Below, piece by piece: positions 43,963 to 52,353 of a stretch of 64,000 nt of DNA; position 1 is the first letter of the stretch; every line of letters begins with the position of its first letter. This stretch comes from Ferrimonas balearica (GTDB lineage Bacteria > Pseudomonadota > Gammaproteobacteria > Enterobacterales > Shewanellaceae), in assembly GCF_019802055.1 (NCBI RefSeq), contig NZ_JAHVHW010000006.1, positions 248,001 through 312,000 on the forward strand. Direction: 5' to 3'. The notes beneath the pieces were generated by a model. The model was given only the letters and a program-made list of their open reading frames with translations, was not told the origin of the DNA and made no database searches. Made by a program: the position numbers and the translations under genes.

Positions 43963-44864
43963 CCCAGGGAACCGATAACCTTTTTATGAACGCCAAGCAG
44001 GTGGCGGACTACCTCGATCTCAATGAGAAGAAGGTGTACGCCATGGCCAATGAGCGCCAGCTGCCGGGCACCAAGATCACCGGTAAATGGCTGTTCCCCA
44101 AAACCCTGATTGACCGCTGGGTGATGGAGTCCTGCCACAGCGGCATGCTGTCCGACCGCCTGATCATCACCGGCTCAGACGACCCCCTGCTGCACTGGGC
44201 GGTGGGTCGAGTCAGCCAGCGCATTGGCAGCAGCGGTTTGGTTAACTATTCCGCCACCAACTCCAGCCTGGGTCTCTCCCTGCTGGCACAAGGCCTGGCT
44301 GACATCTGCTGCCTGCACTGGGGCAACGAGTCAGAGCGCGATCTGCGCCATCCGGCGCTGTTGAAACGCCACGCCCTGCACAAGCAGTGGGTGATGGTGC
44401 ATGCCGCCAGCCGTGAGTTCGGCCTGATGATGCGCAATGAACATCTCCACCTGGGACAGGATGTGGAGCAGGCACTCTCCCTGCGCTACCGCTGGCTGAC
44501 CCGACAGGAGGGCGCCGGAGCACGCTATCACTTCGACAACTGGCTGGCGGAGCGTGGCATGGCAGGCACCGACCTGAACATCGTCGGCACCGCCTTCAGC
44601 GAACGGGAACTGGCAGCATCAGTGGCCCGCGGTGAAGCGGACTTTGGCTTTGGCTGTCACGGTATCGCCGGTGAGATGGGGCTGGCCTTTGTGCCTCTGG
44701 GTCGGGAATCCTTCGATCTGGTGATGCCTCAGGGCGTCTACTTCCGCCAGCACCTGCAGCAGCTGTTCTCAGTGATGCAGAGCCCGGATACCCTGTCCCA
44801 GGCCCAGCGCCTTGGCGGCTATGACCTGACTGACTGCGGCAAGTTGATCTGGAGCCCGGTCTGA
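43959..44864 (+). CDS. Regulator with excisionase-type DNA-binding domain and substrate-binding-like domain
   Basis: A 301-residue protein. The first 55 residues are an excisionase/MerR-like helix-turn-helix (MNAKQVADYLDLNEKKVYAMANERQLPGTKITGKWLF). The rest resembles a PBP-like domain of the molybdate/tungstate-binding type, with SATNSSLGLSLLAQGLADICCLHW and GEADFGFGCHGIA. Such proteins are found as regulators of molybdate or tungstate genes. It overlaps fdhD by an ATGA junction. It may sense the oxyanion and adjust the fdh or tup genes. The ligand is inferred. Confidence 0.8.
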   Translation: MTQGTDNLFMNAKQVADYLDLNEKKVYAMANERQLPGTKITGKWLFPKTLIDRWVMESCHSGMLSDRLIITGSDDPLLHWAVGRVSQRIGSSGLVNYSATNSSLGLSLLAQGLADICCLHWGNESERDLRHPALLKRHALHKQWVMVHAASREFGLMMRNEHLHLGQDVEQALSLRYRWLTRQEGAGARYHFDNWLAERGMAGTDLNIVGTAFSERELAASVARGEADFGFGCHGIAGEMGLAFVPLGRESFDLVMPQGVYFRQHLQQLFSVMQSPDTLSQAQRLGGYDLTDCGKLIWSPV

Positions 44865-44879
44865 CCGGCTTCCTCCCCG

Positions 44880-44905
44880 ACGGGCTCAATTGAGCCCGTT
44901 TTTTT
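44880..44905 (+). terminator. Intrinsic terminator after the fdhD operon
   Basis: A perfect palindrome CGGGCTCAATTGAGCCCG followed by TTTTTTT. Confidence 0.92.
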
Positions 44906-45087
44906 GCTCCATCGAAAATTTCCTTGGGAGCCTCTGGCTGTTATCTTTGCGGTAACTCTTAGGCCTTTGCCGGGAGCGGCCCGGCGGCCGCCAGAAGGGC
45001 TATCGCCCCTCTGGACTCCCCTTTGCCTCCGGCGCGGCGTAAGCCCCTCACTCCCTCTCCTTTCCATTTCAGCACTAGCCAGACTCG

Positions 45088-45122
45088 TTTTTGGAAAAGG
45101 CTATCCATACCCTTTCCAAAAA
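45088..45122. repeat. Inverted repeat in the gene-free region
   Basis: TTTTTGGAAAAGG and CCTTTCCAAAAA pair with one bulged base across a ten-base loop. It touches the first direct repeat. Confidence 0.55.
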
Positions 45123-45301
45123 GCCGGCTCCGCCCTCCATGGCTCCGCGTTCACGCCTATCGGCGTTCACCCATGCTCGGCTGGCTACTCGGCCCTTTTT
45201 CACTGCGCAGTCCCTGCTCCGTTCAAAAGCCCGGCTACGCCATCCTTGGCTTCGCGTTCGTGCCTATCGGCTCTCACCCCTGGCCCTCGGCCTCATTCTC
45301 A
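45117..45301. repeat. Two imperfect direct repeats of about 75 bases
   Basis: Copies at about 45117-45193 and 45223-45301 share CAAAAGCC-GGCT-CGCC, then GGCT-CGCGTTC, CGCCTATCGGC and a CTCGGC ending, with about one change in four or five bases. They could be a diverged genome repeat or the remnant of a small mobile element. Confidence 0.5.
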
Positions 45302-45585
45302 GTCGCTCCCGCTCGGCGCCGCGAGTCGGCCACAGTGGACGGCTTTCGCCGTGACACTAAAGTGCGATGTCTGTATCAGTGTCCTGATTCCAAAACACAT
45401 TACGACGTAGTTGGAAGGAGACCTTCAGAGATGGGCTTGCATTCAGAATGCAACCTCTTATGTATTGAATTCCCACTAATGAGCGAAGAACATTTTTTGG
45501 CTCTGAATTTCATCCAAATGCCTGTTATGTCGACGTTTTAGCCCAGCAAGTCACGTAAGCTGGTGGCGACATTACAGGAGTATCT

Positions 45586-47097
45586 ATGCGCTATCGAATT
45601 GAGCCCGGAGTCACCGACCCGACACCCACGGTATTGGTGCTGGAGAGCGGCGACGATGGAAAGGAAAAGGTTATCTGGCACCTGACCTGGCGCCACAGCG
45701 CGCCGCTCATCCTGTTGGAGAAGGTGGGTGACGACCATATGGTGGTGGCAGACTGGAATGGCCGCATTGAGCTGTACCACCTGCCGACCCGTAATCGCGT
45801 CGCACAGCAGAAGCTGGCCGCCGATATCCGCATCGGTGCCCGGGTGGCCACCGATGGCCAAACCATCCAGGTGGCTTACGCGGACGACGACAACTACCGC
45901 GTCGATATGCTGGAGATCCTGGATGCCATGACCCTCACCCGCCTGAAGCGCTTTGAACTGCCCGATCGGGAAGAGTTCACCCAGTTGGATCTGACGCTCC
46001 GCCAGATTTTCGCACCTTACCCCGACCAGCTCTGGTTTTACGACTGCGAAGCCAGCTTCGGTTTCGATTCACCCGCAGAGCAGGCCTTTTACCAGCTCAA
46101 CCTGACCACCGGCGAAGCGGATTTCCAGGAGCTTCCGGGCCTGGGCAATGCCAATGATGACTACTGCCTGCCCGCCCTCAACGGCGAACGGAACCTGGGC
46201 GTTATGCTGGACTGGGGTCGCCTGCCTATCGTCACCAACGACGCCGGCGAGCCGGAAGCGGTACTCTGCCTGACCCGATTCAGTCTGGACGACCTCTCCG
46301 AGCAGGGCCGGATAGCGACACGCCACTTTGACCGCGCCGCGCTGGAGCGTTGGCATGCCGACGCCGACCTGCTGCTCGATCCCGAGGCGGAACTCGATGA
46401 TGACTACCGCGAAGCACAGGGTGACCTGTTCGAAGCCCTGACCCGGATGCACTGGCAGGACGACACCCTCTGTCTGCACTTTGAGGATGGTCAACATCTC
46501 CGCATTCTCGCCAACGGGGAACAACAGGGTTTTCAGGAGATGCCATCACAGCCATACGAATGGACCCCGCTGGCCCTTTTTGACCGCGATCTTGAAGGCC
46601 GCATCCCGCTGTTTGTAGGCGACGATGACCAGCGCACCCTGCGCCAGATGGGCCAGGCCTGCGAGGACATCGACCGTCAGCGCCGTGGTCAGCGATTTGC
46701 GTTTGCTCTGATGACCAGTGACGGCAGCCCCGTCGAACAGGCCGCATTTTTCCAGCGGGTGGCATCGGAGCACCACGCCAAACTGGCTGCCATGCTGGAG
46801 GCGTTCATCGCCCTGGATGAGATGCTGTACGACGATCTGAACGCCGGTTACGCCGCCCTGTGCCATGTGGCCAAAGCACTGGCGATGACCAGCTGTCCTG
46901 AGTATCTGCCTCTGCTGACCCGATACGTTGAAGCGCTAGATCTCGACCATGAGTTGTTTGTAGAGGAGTCACTGCTGGGCACCATCGTCCAGTATTACGG
47001 GGCGGAGGATCCCGGCGTGATAGCGCTGGAGAGCCACATTCGGGGCTGGCACGGCTGTGACGAGGATGACGAATACGATGAATATGAGGATGAGTAA
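45586..47097 (+). CDS. Large acidic protein of unknown function
   Basis: A 503-residue, strongly acidic, soluble protein with no signal peptide or membrane segment. The first 330 residues alternate short hydrophobic strands with polar turns (for example HMVVADWNGRIELYHLPTRNRVAQ), suggesting a beta-propeller. The last 140 residues look helical, and the C-terminus is a run of Asp, Glu and Tyr. CAGGAGT precedes the ATG. Flanked by the repeat region and a terminator, it forms its own unit between the fdh and tup loci. No family is recognised. Confidence 0.75.
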   Translation: MRYRIEPGVTDPTPTVLVLESGDDGKEKVIWHLTWRHSAPLILLEKVGDDHMVVADWNGRIELYHLPTRNRVAQQKLAADIRIGARVATDGQTIQVAYADDDNYRVDMLEILDAMTLTRLKRFELPDREEFTQLDLTLRQIFAPYPDQLWFYDCEASFGFDSPAEQAFYQLNLTTGEADFQELPGLGNANDDYCLPALNGERNLGVMLDWGRLPIVTNDAGEPEAVLCLTRFSLDDLSEQGRIATRHFDRAALERWHADADLLLDPEAELDDDYREAQGDLFEALTRMHWQDDTLCLHFEDGQHLRILANGEQQGFQEMPSQPYEWTPLALFDRDLEGRIPLFVGDDDQRTLRQMGQACEDIDRQRRGQRFAFALMTSDGSPVEQAAFFQRVASEHHAKLAAMLEAFIALDEMLYDDLNAGYAALCHVAKALAMTSCPEYLPLLTRYVEALDLDHELFVEESLLGTIVQYYGAEDPGVIALESHIRGWHGCDEDDEYDEYEDE

Positions 47098-47111
47098 GGG
47101 TTAAGCCTCAA

Positions 47112-47141
47112 AAAACGCCCCACCGATTGGTGGGGCGTTTT
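47112..47141. terminator. Bidirectional terminator between the acidic-protein gene and the kinase gene
   Basis: The stem AAAACGCCCCACC/GGTGGGGCGTTTT with loop GATT suits both converging genes. Confidence 0.92.
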
Positions 47142-47144
47142 GAT

Positions 47145-49223
47145 TCAGGAACGAACGCTCAGCTGCACGCCCTGGGGTTCTGACATCGCCGGACACTGCA
47201 TCGGCAACTTGATGGTAAAGACCGAGCCCTTACCCAGTTCCGATTCCACCTCCAGCAAACCGCCAAAGCGGCGGATGATGCCGTAGCTCAGGGAAAGACC
47301 CAGACCGGTGCCCTGCTTACGGGTGGTAAAGAAGGGGTCAAAGATGCGCGACAGCACCTCCGGGGCGATACCGCAACCATCGTCCGCCACGGTGATCCAC
47401 ACTCCCTTGGGCTGGTCGCCGTCCATCCAGTCGCCACTGGCTACACGCACCTGCCCCGAGCCCTTCAGGGCATGGGCGGCGTTGACCACCAGGTTGATCA
47501 GCACCTGCAGCAGCTGTTGGCGGTTCACCTCCACCTGCGCAGTGGCGCCCAGATCCAGGTCCACATCCACCGACTGCTTGCGCAGAGAGTGGCGCACCAG
47601 CACCAGCATCTCTTCAAGGATGGGATTCACCGGCTGGCGCTCCAGCGGCATCGCCAGATCGCCCGGTCGCGCGTACTGCAACAGCGATTGGATAATACTG
47701 TTGATGCGCTGCACCTGCTGGACAATCAGCTCGATCTCCTCATTAAGATCCGGCTCCTCGTCCCCCAGCTCCATCTTGATCAGCTCAATGTTGCCCAGGA
47801 TCACCGCCGTCGGGTTATTGATCTCATGAGCGATCCCCGCCGTCAGCTCGCCCAGCGCCACCAACTTCTCGTTGGTCACCATCTGCTGTCGGGTCTCCTC
47901 CAACAGGCGGATGTTGCGTTTCAACTCCTGAGTCCGCTGCTTCAGGCTGAAGGTGCGCTCCTCCACCTTTTGCTCCAACTGCAATGCGGCAGCCTGGATC
48001 TGCTGGTTGCGCTCCTGCAACTGGTCCAGCATCAGGTCAAACTGACGGCCCAACTGGGCCAGCTCGTTGGCCGGGTCCAGACCGAGATCGCCAATGCGGC
48101 GATTTCGCCCCGCCTGAACTTCACGGACGACGTTATGAATTCGGTCGATCGGCTTGAGCAAACCCGAAGCACCCCGGTATACCGCGAGACCGGAACCCAG
48201 CATCACCAGCAGCAGGATGGTGCCCATCTCAATGATGTTGATCAGGTAGTTCAGTACAAAGGGGGCCTCGGTAAACCCGGTGTAGATCATGCCGATCCGC
48301 TCCCCTTTGGTGTCCAGCAATGGCGCGTAAGCGGAGATGTACCAGTCGTTGAATACAAACGCCCGGTCCACCCACAGCTTGCCCTGCTCCAGCACCTTCA
48401 GCCGCACCTGCTCCGACACCAGCGTGCCCACCGCCCGCCCGTTTTCATCGTCCGGGACGTTGGTGCTGATCCGCACATTGTCGAGGAACAGGGTCACCGC
48501 ACCACGGGCCCGGGCAGGCAGGGTGCCATCGGCGTAGGTCAGCGCCTTGATGGTGTCCACCAACTCGGTGTTGTGGTTCATCAGTGAACCGCCATCCAGG
48601 TACCCGATCCGCTCACCATCCGGCCCTTTTACCGGAATCAAACTGCGGATCACCATGCCCCGCTGCTCAAACCCCTCCCGAGGCTGGGGCGCCATCGGCG
48701 TGGGCTTCAGGCGCATGGAGGCCAATCGGGCCAGCGACGGGCTGATCCGCAGCATCTGGTTGCGGGACAGCACCTGCAAACCAGAGCGGGCGTCGTCATT
48801 TTCATCCGGGATCAGCTGGCGCAACTTGGGCTCCGCCAACGCGTCCTCCAGGCTGACCAGGCGCAGAAAGTCTAGGCCAAGGCGATCCCGGTGCGCTTCA
48901 AGCAGCCGGTTCAGGGAGCGGTCGGAATACTGCAGAGATTGGATAAGCTGAGTGAAGTCCCAGGCGTGCTGGGTCTGACGCAAGGCACGCTCCTGCGCCT
49001 CGGCCTGATTGGCCAGCACCCCCTGAGCCACTGCCAGATCCGCCCGCACCTTCATAAACAGTTGCTTGCCGGTGTAGGTGACGTTCCAGTAGATGGTGAT
49101 AAACACCAGACTGGCCAGGGTAACCAGCACAGGCAGCAGCATCAGCACCAGCAAACGGTACCGTACTGTGCTGGTCATCACCTTGACGTCATTGGTGAAA
49201 TGGTGGCGCCAGCGTTTCAGCAT
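47145..49223 (-). CDS. Membrane sensor histidine kinase of the sigma-54 two-component system
   Basis: A 692-residue kinase. It has a transmembrane helix at about 20-45, a periplasmic sensor of about 280 residues of cache type (GERIGYLDGGSLMNHNTELVDTI and GMIYTGF), a second helix at 328-350, a HAMP domain, a coiled coil to about 445, HisKA with His466 in GIAHEINNP, and an ATPase domain (NLVVNAAHAL, DDGCGIAPE, GTGLGLSLSYGI). Its start overlaps the regulator stop. The HAMP and NtrB-like transmitter match DctB-type kinases that report small organic acids. Formate, oxyanion or quinone state are possible signals. Confidence 0.9.
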   Translation of the reverse strand: MLKRWRHHFTNDVKVMTSTVRYRLLVLMLLPVLVTLASLVFITIYWNVTYTGKQLFMKVRADLAVAQGVLANQAEAQERALRQTQHAWDFTQLIQSLQYSDRSLNRLLEAHRDRLGLDFLRLVSLEDALAEPKLRQLIPDENDDARSGLQVLSRNQMLRISPSLARLASMRLKPTPMAPQPREGFEQRGMVIRSLIPVKGPDGERIGYLDGGSLMNHNTELVDTIKALTYADGTLPARARGAVTLFLDNVRISTNVPDDENGRAVGTLVSEQVRLKVLEQGKLWVDRAFVFNDWYISAYAPLLDTKGERIGMIYTGFTEAPFVLNYLINIIEMGTILLLVMLGSGLAVYRGASGLLKPIDRIHNVVREVQAGRNRRIGDLGLDPANELAQLGRQFDLMLDQLQERNQQIQAAALQLEQKVEERTFSLKQRTQELKRNIRLLEETRQQMVTNEKLVALGELTAGIAHEINNPTAVILGNIELIKMELGDEEPDLNEEIELIVQQVQRINSIIQSLLQYARPGDLAMPLERQPVNPILEEMLVLVRHSLRKQSVDVDLDLGATAQVEVNRQQLLQVLINLVVNAAHALKGSGQVRVASGDWMDGDQPKGVWITVADDGCGIAPEVLSRIFDPFFTTRKQGTGLGLSLSYGIIRRFGGLLEVESELGKGSVFTIKLPMQCPAMSEPQGVQLSVRS

Positions 49224-50584
49224 CCGCCTTCCTGACCCCACTCTTTAAATTTCCGGTCGAGGGTTTTCCGGGACACACCCAGCACCCGTGCCGCCGCAGA
49301 CTTATTGCCCTCCTGCGCCGTCACCACCTGCATCACATGCAGGCGCTCCACCTCTTTCAACTCCATATCGTCCGGGTAACCGGCCCCAGCCGGGACCTCC
49401 ACCACCGGGGTTTCCTGGCTTCGCCAGTACTCTGCCGGCGGCTTACCCAACAGCAGGCAGCGCTCCACCAGGTTACGCAGTTCGCGAATGTTGCCGGGCC
49501 AGTCGTAGCTCTGCATCACCTGCAGGTCCTCGTGGCTCCAGGCAACCTCCCGCAACCCCAGCTCGGTAGCCAGTTGGCGGGTAAAGTGGTGCACCAGATC
49601 CACCACATCATCGGGGCGCTCACGGAGACTGGGGATGCGGATATTAAGCACATTCAGACGGTAGAACAGGTCGCGACGGAAACGCCCCTCCTCAACCTCT
49701 TGCTGCAACTCCCGGTTGGTGGCGGCGACCACGCGCACGTCCACCGGCGACTCCTTCTCTGAGCCCACCGGGCGGATGGTGCGCTGTTCCAGCACCCGCA
49801 GCAGTGCGGTCTGCATCTGCAGCGGCATCTCGCCAATTTCGTCCAGGAAGATGGTGCCGCCGGAAGCAAAGCTGAACAGGCCTTCGCGGGCCCCACGGGC
49901 ACCGGTAAAGGCACCAGCCACATGGCCAAACAGCTCACTTTCCAACAGCTCCGGGGCAATCGCACCGCAGTTCACGGCCACAAAGGAGCCGCTGCGACCC
50001 GACAGTTGGTGCAGAGAGCGGGCAACCAGCTCTTTACCGGTTCCGGATTCGCCCTCAATCAGCACCACCGCATTGGTGGCAGCCACGCGACCAATCACCG
50101 ACTTCACCTCCGCCATGGCGGCGCTGTTGCCGATGATGGTGTTGGGGTGACTGTGGGCCACTTCGCGACGCAGCAGCAGATTTTCCCGGCGCAACAGACG
50201 GCGTTCGATACAGCGGTCCACCGCCTGCATCATCTGCTCCAGACGGAAGGGTTTGAGAATAAAGTCAACGGCCCCGGCGCGCAGGGCACGGATGGCGGTT
50301 TCCATATCGGCAAAGCCGGTCATAAAGATCACGTCGGAGCGACGGGTGTCCATGTCCAGCGCCTCATGCCACTCAATGCCATCCCGGCCCGGCAGGCTGA
50401 TGTCCACGATCAGCAGGTCGAAGTGGCAACGACTGCGCAGCTGCTCCGCCTCTTCCACACTGCCGGCAACTTCCACCAGTGCGAAGCGTTTGCTCAACGC
50501 TTTCTTCAGAAACGAACGCATGCCGGACTCATCGTCCACCACCAAAACCGACATCGCTGTCGAGGGAGGAAGCTTATCGACCAT
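49217..50584 (-). CDS. Sigma-54-dependent response regulator (NtrC/DctD type)
   Basis: A 455-residue regulator. The receiver (about 12-125) has the acidic pair D17/D18, phosphoacceptor Asp61 in LLIVDISLPG and Lys in FILKPFR. The AAA+ domain has Walker A GESGTGKE, the sigma-54 contact loop GAFTGA and Walker B GGTIFLDEIGEM. A Fis-type helix-turn-helix ends the protein (NKSAAARVLGVSRKTLDRKF). It would use ATP to open sigma-54 promoters. Divergent tupA and the fdh accessory genes have matching promoters, which makes them likely targets. Its own start has a weak ribosome binding site. Confidence 0.95.
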   Translation of the reverse strand: MVDKLPPSTAMSVLVVDDESGMRSFLKKALSKRFALVEVAGSVEEAEQLRSRCHFDLLIVDISLPGRDGIEWHEALDMDTRRSDVIFMTGFADMETAIRALRAGAVDFILKPFRLEQMMQAVDRCIERRLLRRENLLLRREVAHSHPNTIIGNSAAMAEVKSVIGRVAATNAVVLIEGESGTGKELVARSLHQLSGRSGSFVAVNCGAIAPELLESELFGHVAGAFTGARGAREGLFSFASGGTIFLDEIGEMPLQMQTALLRVLEQRTIRPVGSEKESPVDVRVVAATNRELQQEVEEGRFRRDLFYRLNVLNIRIPSLRERPDDVVDLVHHFTRQLATELGLREVAWSHEDLQVMQSYDWPGNIRELRNLVERCLLLGKPPAEYWRSQETPVVEVPAGAGYPDDMELKEVERLHVMQVVTAQEGNKSAAARVLGVSRKTLDRKFKEWGQEGGC

Positions 50585-50620
50585 AACCGCTGAGAATCTC
50601 CAATATCAGGGATGCAGATT

Positions 50621-50685
50621 GGTACAAATTGTCCCGCCAGGGTCAATTTGCCCATAGGTAGCGTAAAGGTGCGTCATTTTGACCC
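50621..50685. promoter_or_regulatory. Three proposed activator palindromes upstream of tupA
   Basis: GGTACAAATTGTCCC (50621), GGGTCAATTTGCCC (50640) and GCGTCATTTTGACCC (50671) fit GGGWCA-WW-TTGWCCC with none to two mismatches. They lie 55 to 120 bases before the sigma-54 promoter, the usual distance for enhancer sites. Confidence 0.65.
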
Positions 50686-50740
50686 TATTGGCCAGCGAGA
50701 AAGTGTGATCCCGGGCAAAAATCCCCCCTCTTACAGCGAT

Positions 50741-50756
50741 TGGCATTATCTTTGCA
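50741..50756 (+). promoter_or_regulatory. Candidate sigma-54 promoter for the tup-mob-moa operon
   Basis: TGGCATTATCTTTGCA has GG-N10-GC and one mismatch to the consensus TGGCAC-N5-TTGCA. It is about 80 bases before tupA, divergent from the sigma-54 regulator gene. Confidence 0.78.
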
Positions 50757-50772
50757 CGGTTTGAGCGGGCCG

Positions 50773-50801
50773 AGACGCGCCATGTTGTCACTTACGCGTC
50801 T
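50773..50801 (+). repeat. Hairpin in the tupA leader
   Basis: Seven-base arms AGACGCG and CGCGTCT with a 15-base loop in the transcribed leader of tupA. No riboswitch family is recognised. Confidence 0.45.
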
Positions 50802-50834
50802 GCCACGTTTTGGGTTCGACAGGATAGTTAACGA

Positions 50835-51644
50835 ATGAAAGGTACACTCTCAAAAGTGTTGTTGCTGCTGGCATTATTGCCCGGCCTGGCGCTGGCAAAA
50901 GAGCCGGTGCGTCTGGCCACCACCACCAGCACCGACAACTCCGGCCTGCTCGCTTACCTGCTGCCGGAATTTGAGAAAGACAGTGGTTACCAGGTGCAGG
51001 TGATCGCCACCGGAACCGGTAAGGCGCTGCGTCACGGCCGCAATGGCGACGTGGATGTGGTGATGACTCACGCTCCCGCCGCTGAGGCCAAGTTCGTGGA
51101 GGACGGTTTTGGCCGCCTGCCGCGCCAACTGATGGCCAACGATTTTATCCTGCTCGGCCCCGCCAGTGACCCCGCACACATCGCATCGGCACAGAGCGTG
51201 GCCGACGCAATGAAGCGGATCCACGATGCCAAAACCCCTTTTGTGTCCCGGGGCGATGAGTCCGGCACACACATTAAAGAGCTGGCGCTGTGGCGATCCG
51301 CCGGGGTGGATACCCATTTCACCGGTTATGCCGCCATCGGTCAGGGCATGGGCCCGGCTCTGCTGACCGCCAGCGAGATGCAAGGGTATCTGCTGGCCGA
51401 CCGAGGCACCTACCTGGCGTTCAAAGACAAGCTGGATTTGAAAGTGCTGTATCAGGGCGACGCCAGACTGCTCAACCCTTACCAGGTGATCCTGATCAGC
51501 GACACCATCTACCCGGATCGGAACCACGCTGGCGCTCAGGCATTGAGTGACTGGCTGGTCAGCGCCAAAGGACAGGCGATGATCAATGATTTCAGCGTGC
51601 AGGGAGAGCAGCTGTTTCAGGCGACCTATAAGGCTTCCGAATGA
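50835..51644 (+). CDS. tupA: Tungstate ABC transporter, substrate-binding protein
   Basis: A 269-residue periplasmic protein. The signal peptide ends ALAK at residue 22. The mature start VRLATTTSTDNSGLL carries the TTTS motif of TupA, distinct from the ModA pattern. Further oxyanion-site phrases are ATGTGKAL, DVVMTHAP and FVSRGDESGTH. It binds tungstate with high affinity. AGGAT lies upstream of the ATG. It is the first gene of a six-gene operon with overlaps or short gaps. Confidence 0.92.
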   Translation: MKGTLSKVLLLLALLPGLALAKEPVRLATTTSTDNSGLLAYLLPEFEKDSGYQVQVIATGTGKALRHGRNGDVDVVMTHAPAAEAKFVEDGFGRLPRQLMANDFILLGPASDPAHIASAQSVADAMKRIHDAKTPFVSRGDESGTHIKELALWRSAGVDTHFTGYAAIGQGMGPALLTASEMQGYLLADRGTYLAFKDKLDLKVLYQGDARLLNPYQVILISDTIYPDRNHAGAQALSDWLVSAKGQAMINDFSVQGEQLFQATYKASE

Positions 51645-52351
51645 GCGACGGCATGTTTTCCGTATTCCAGCAGGGTTTGATGCTGCTGCTGAGTTTTGAC
51701 CCTGACGTCTGGGCCATCATCGGTGTCTCTTTCAGCGTCTCCCTGCGCGCCATGGCGATCATTCTGCTTCCCAGTATCCTGCTGGGCTTTGCACTGGCCG
51801 TTACCCGTTTCCCGGGCCGTAGCGTCATCATCTCACTGTTCCAGACGCTCCAGGCAATCCCCACAGTCGTGGTGGGTCTGATCGCTTATCTGCTGCTGTT
51901 CCGCCAGGGGATCCTGGGTGACCTGCGCTGGCTGTTTACCCAGAACGCCATGGTGCTGGCCCAGGTGTTCCTGGCGATGCCGGTTCTGGTCTCCCTCAGT
52001 TACGGCGCCTTCTCCAGTGGAGACTGGCGCGCCTGGGAAACCGCCCGTACTCTGGGGGCACCGCGCCACCGCGCCTTTTTCACTCTCTGTCATGAACTGC
52101 GGGCACCCCTACTGGTGGCCGTTATCGCGGCATTCAGCCGCATCATCACTGAGGTGGGCGCCTCCATGCTGGTGGGGGGTAACATTCACAATGTGACCCG
52201 CAACATCCCCACCGCCATCGCTCTGGAAACCAGCAAAGGCGAGTTTGCCCAGGCAGCGGCACTGGGTACCGTGTTGCTGCTGCTGGCCCTGATGATCAAC
52301 TTCTCCCTGGGTAGCCTGCGTAATCAGCAGGAAGGCCTGCGTCGAGGATAA
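51641..52351 (+). CDS. tupB: Tungstate ABC transporter, permease
   Basis: A 236-residue membrane permease with about five hydrophobic helices. The EAA-loop segment that contacts the ATPase reads DWRAWETARTLGAPRHRAFF. The ATG overlaps the tupA stop (ATGA). It forms the channel for tungstate delivered by TupA. Confidence 0.92.
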   Translation: MSDGMFSVFQQGLMLLLSFDPDVWAIIGVSFSVSLRAMAIILLPSILLGFALAVTRFPGRSVIISLFQTLQAIPTVVVGLIAYLLLFRQGILGDLRWLFTQNAMVLAQVFLAMPVLVSLSYGAFSSGDWRAWETARTLGAPRHRAFFTLCHELRAPLLVAVIAAFSRIITEVGASMLVGGNIHNVTRNIPTAIALETSKGEFAQAAALGTVLLLLALMINFSLGSLRNQQEGLRRG

Positions 52352-52353
52352 CC

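Larger units (their letters stand above)
44906..45585. other. Gene-free region with imperfect repeats
   Basis: About 680 bases have no convincing gene. The open frames at 44904-45410 and 45023-45541 have low-complexity Pro/Ser/Arg-rich products and no good starts. The first part has a hairpin around CCAGAAGGGC/CGCCCCTCTGG. The centre has an inverted repeat at 45088-45122 and two imperfect direct repeats. The last part is A/T-rich and likely holds the promoter of the next gene. Confidence 0.65.

Noticed and set aside
45023-45541. Open frames of about 170 codons in the repeat region
   Set aside because: No good start site, Pro/Ser/Arg-rich low-complexity products, and overlap with direct and inverted repeats.
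44906-45585. CRISPR array
   Set aside because: Only two diverged repeats are present, without regular spacers or cas genes.
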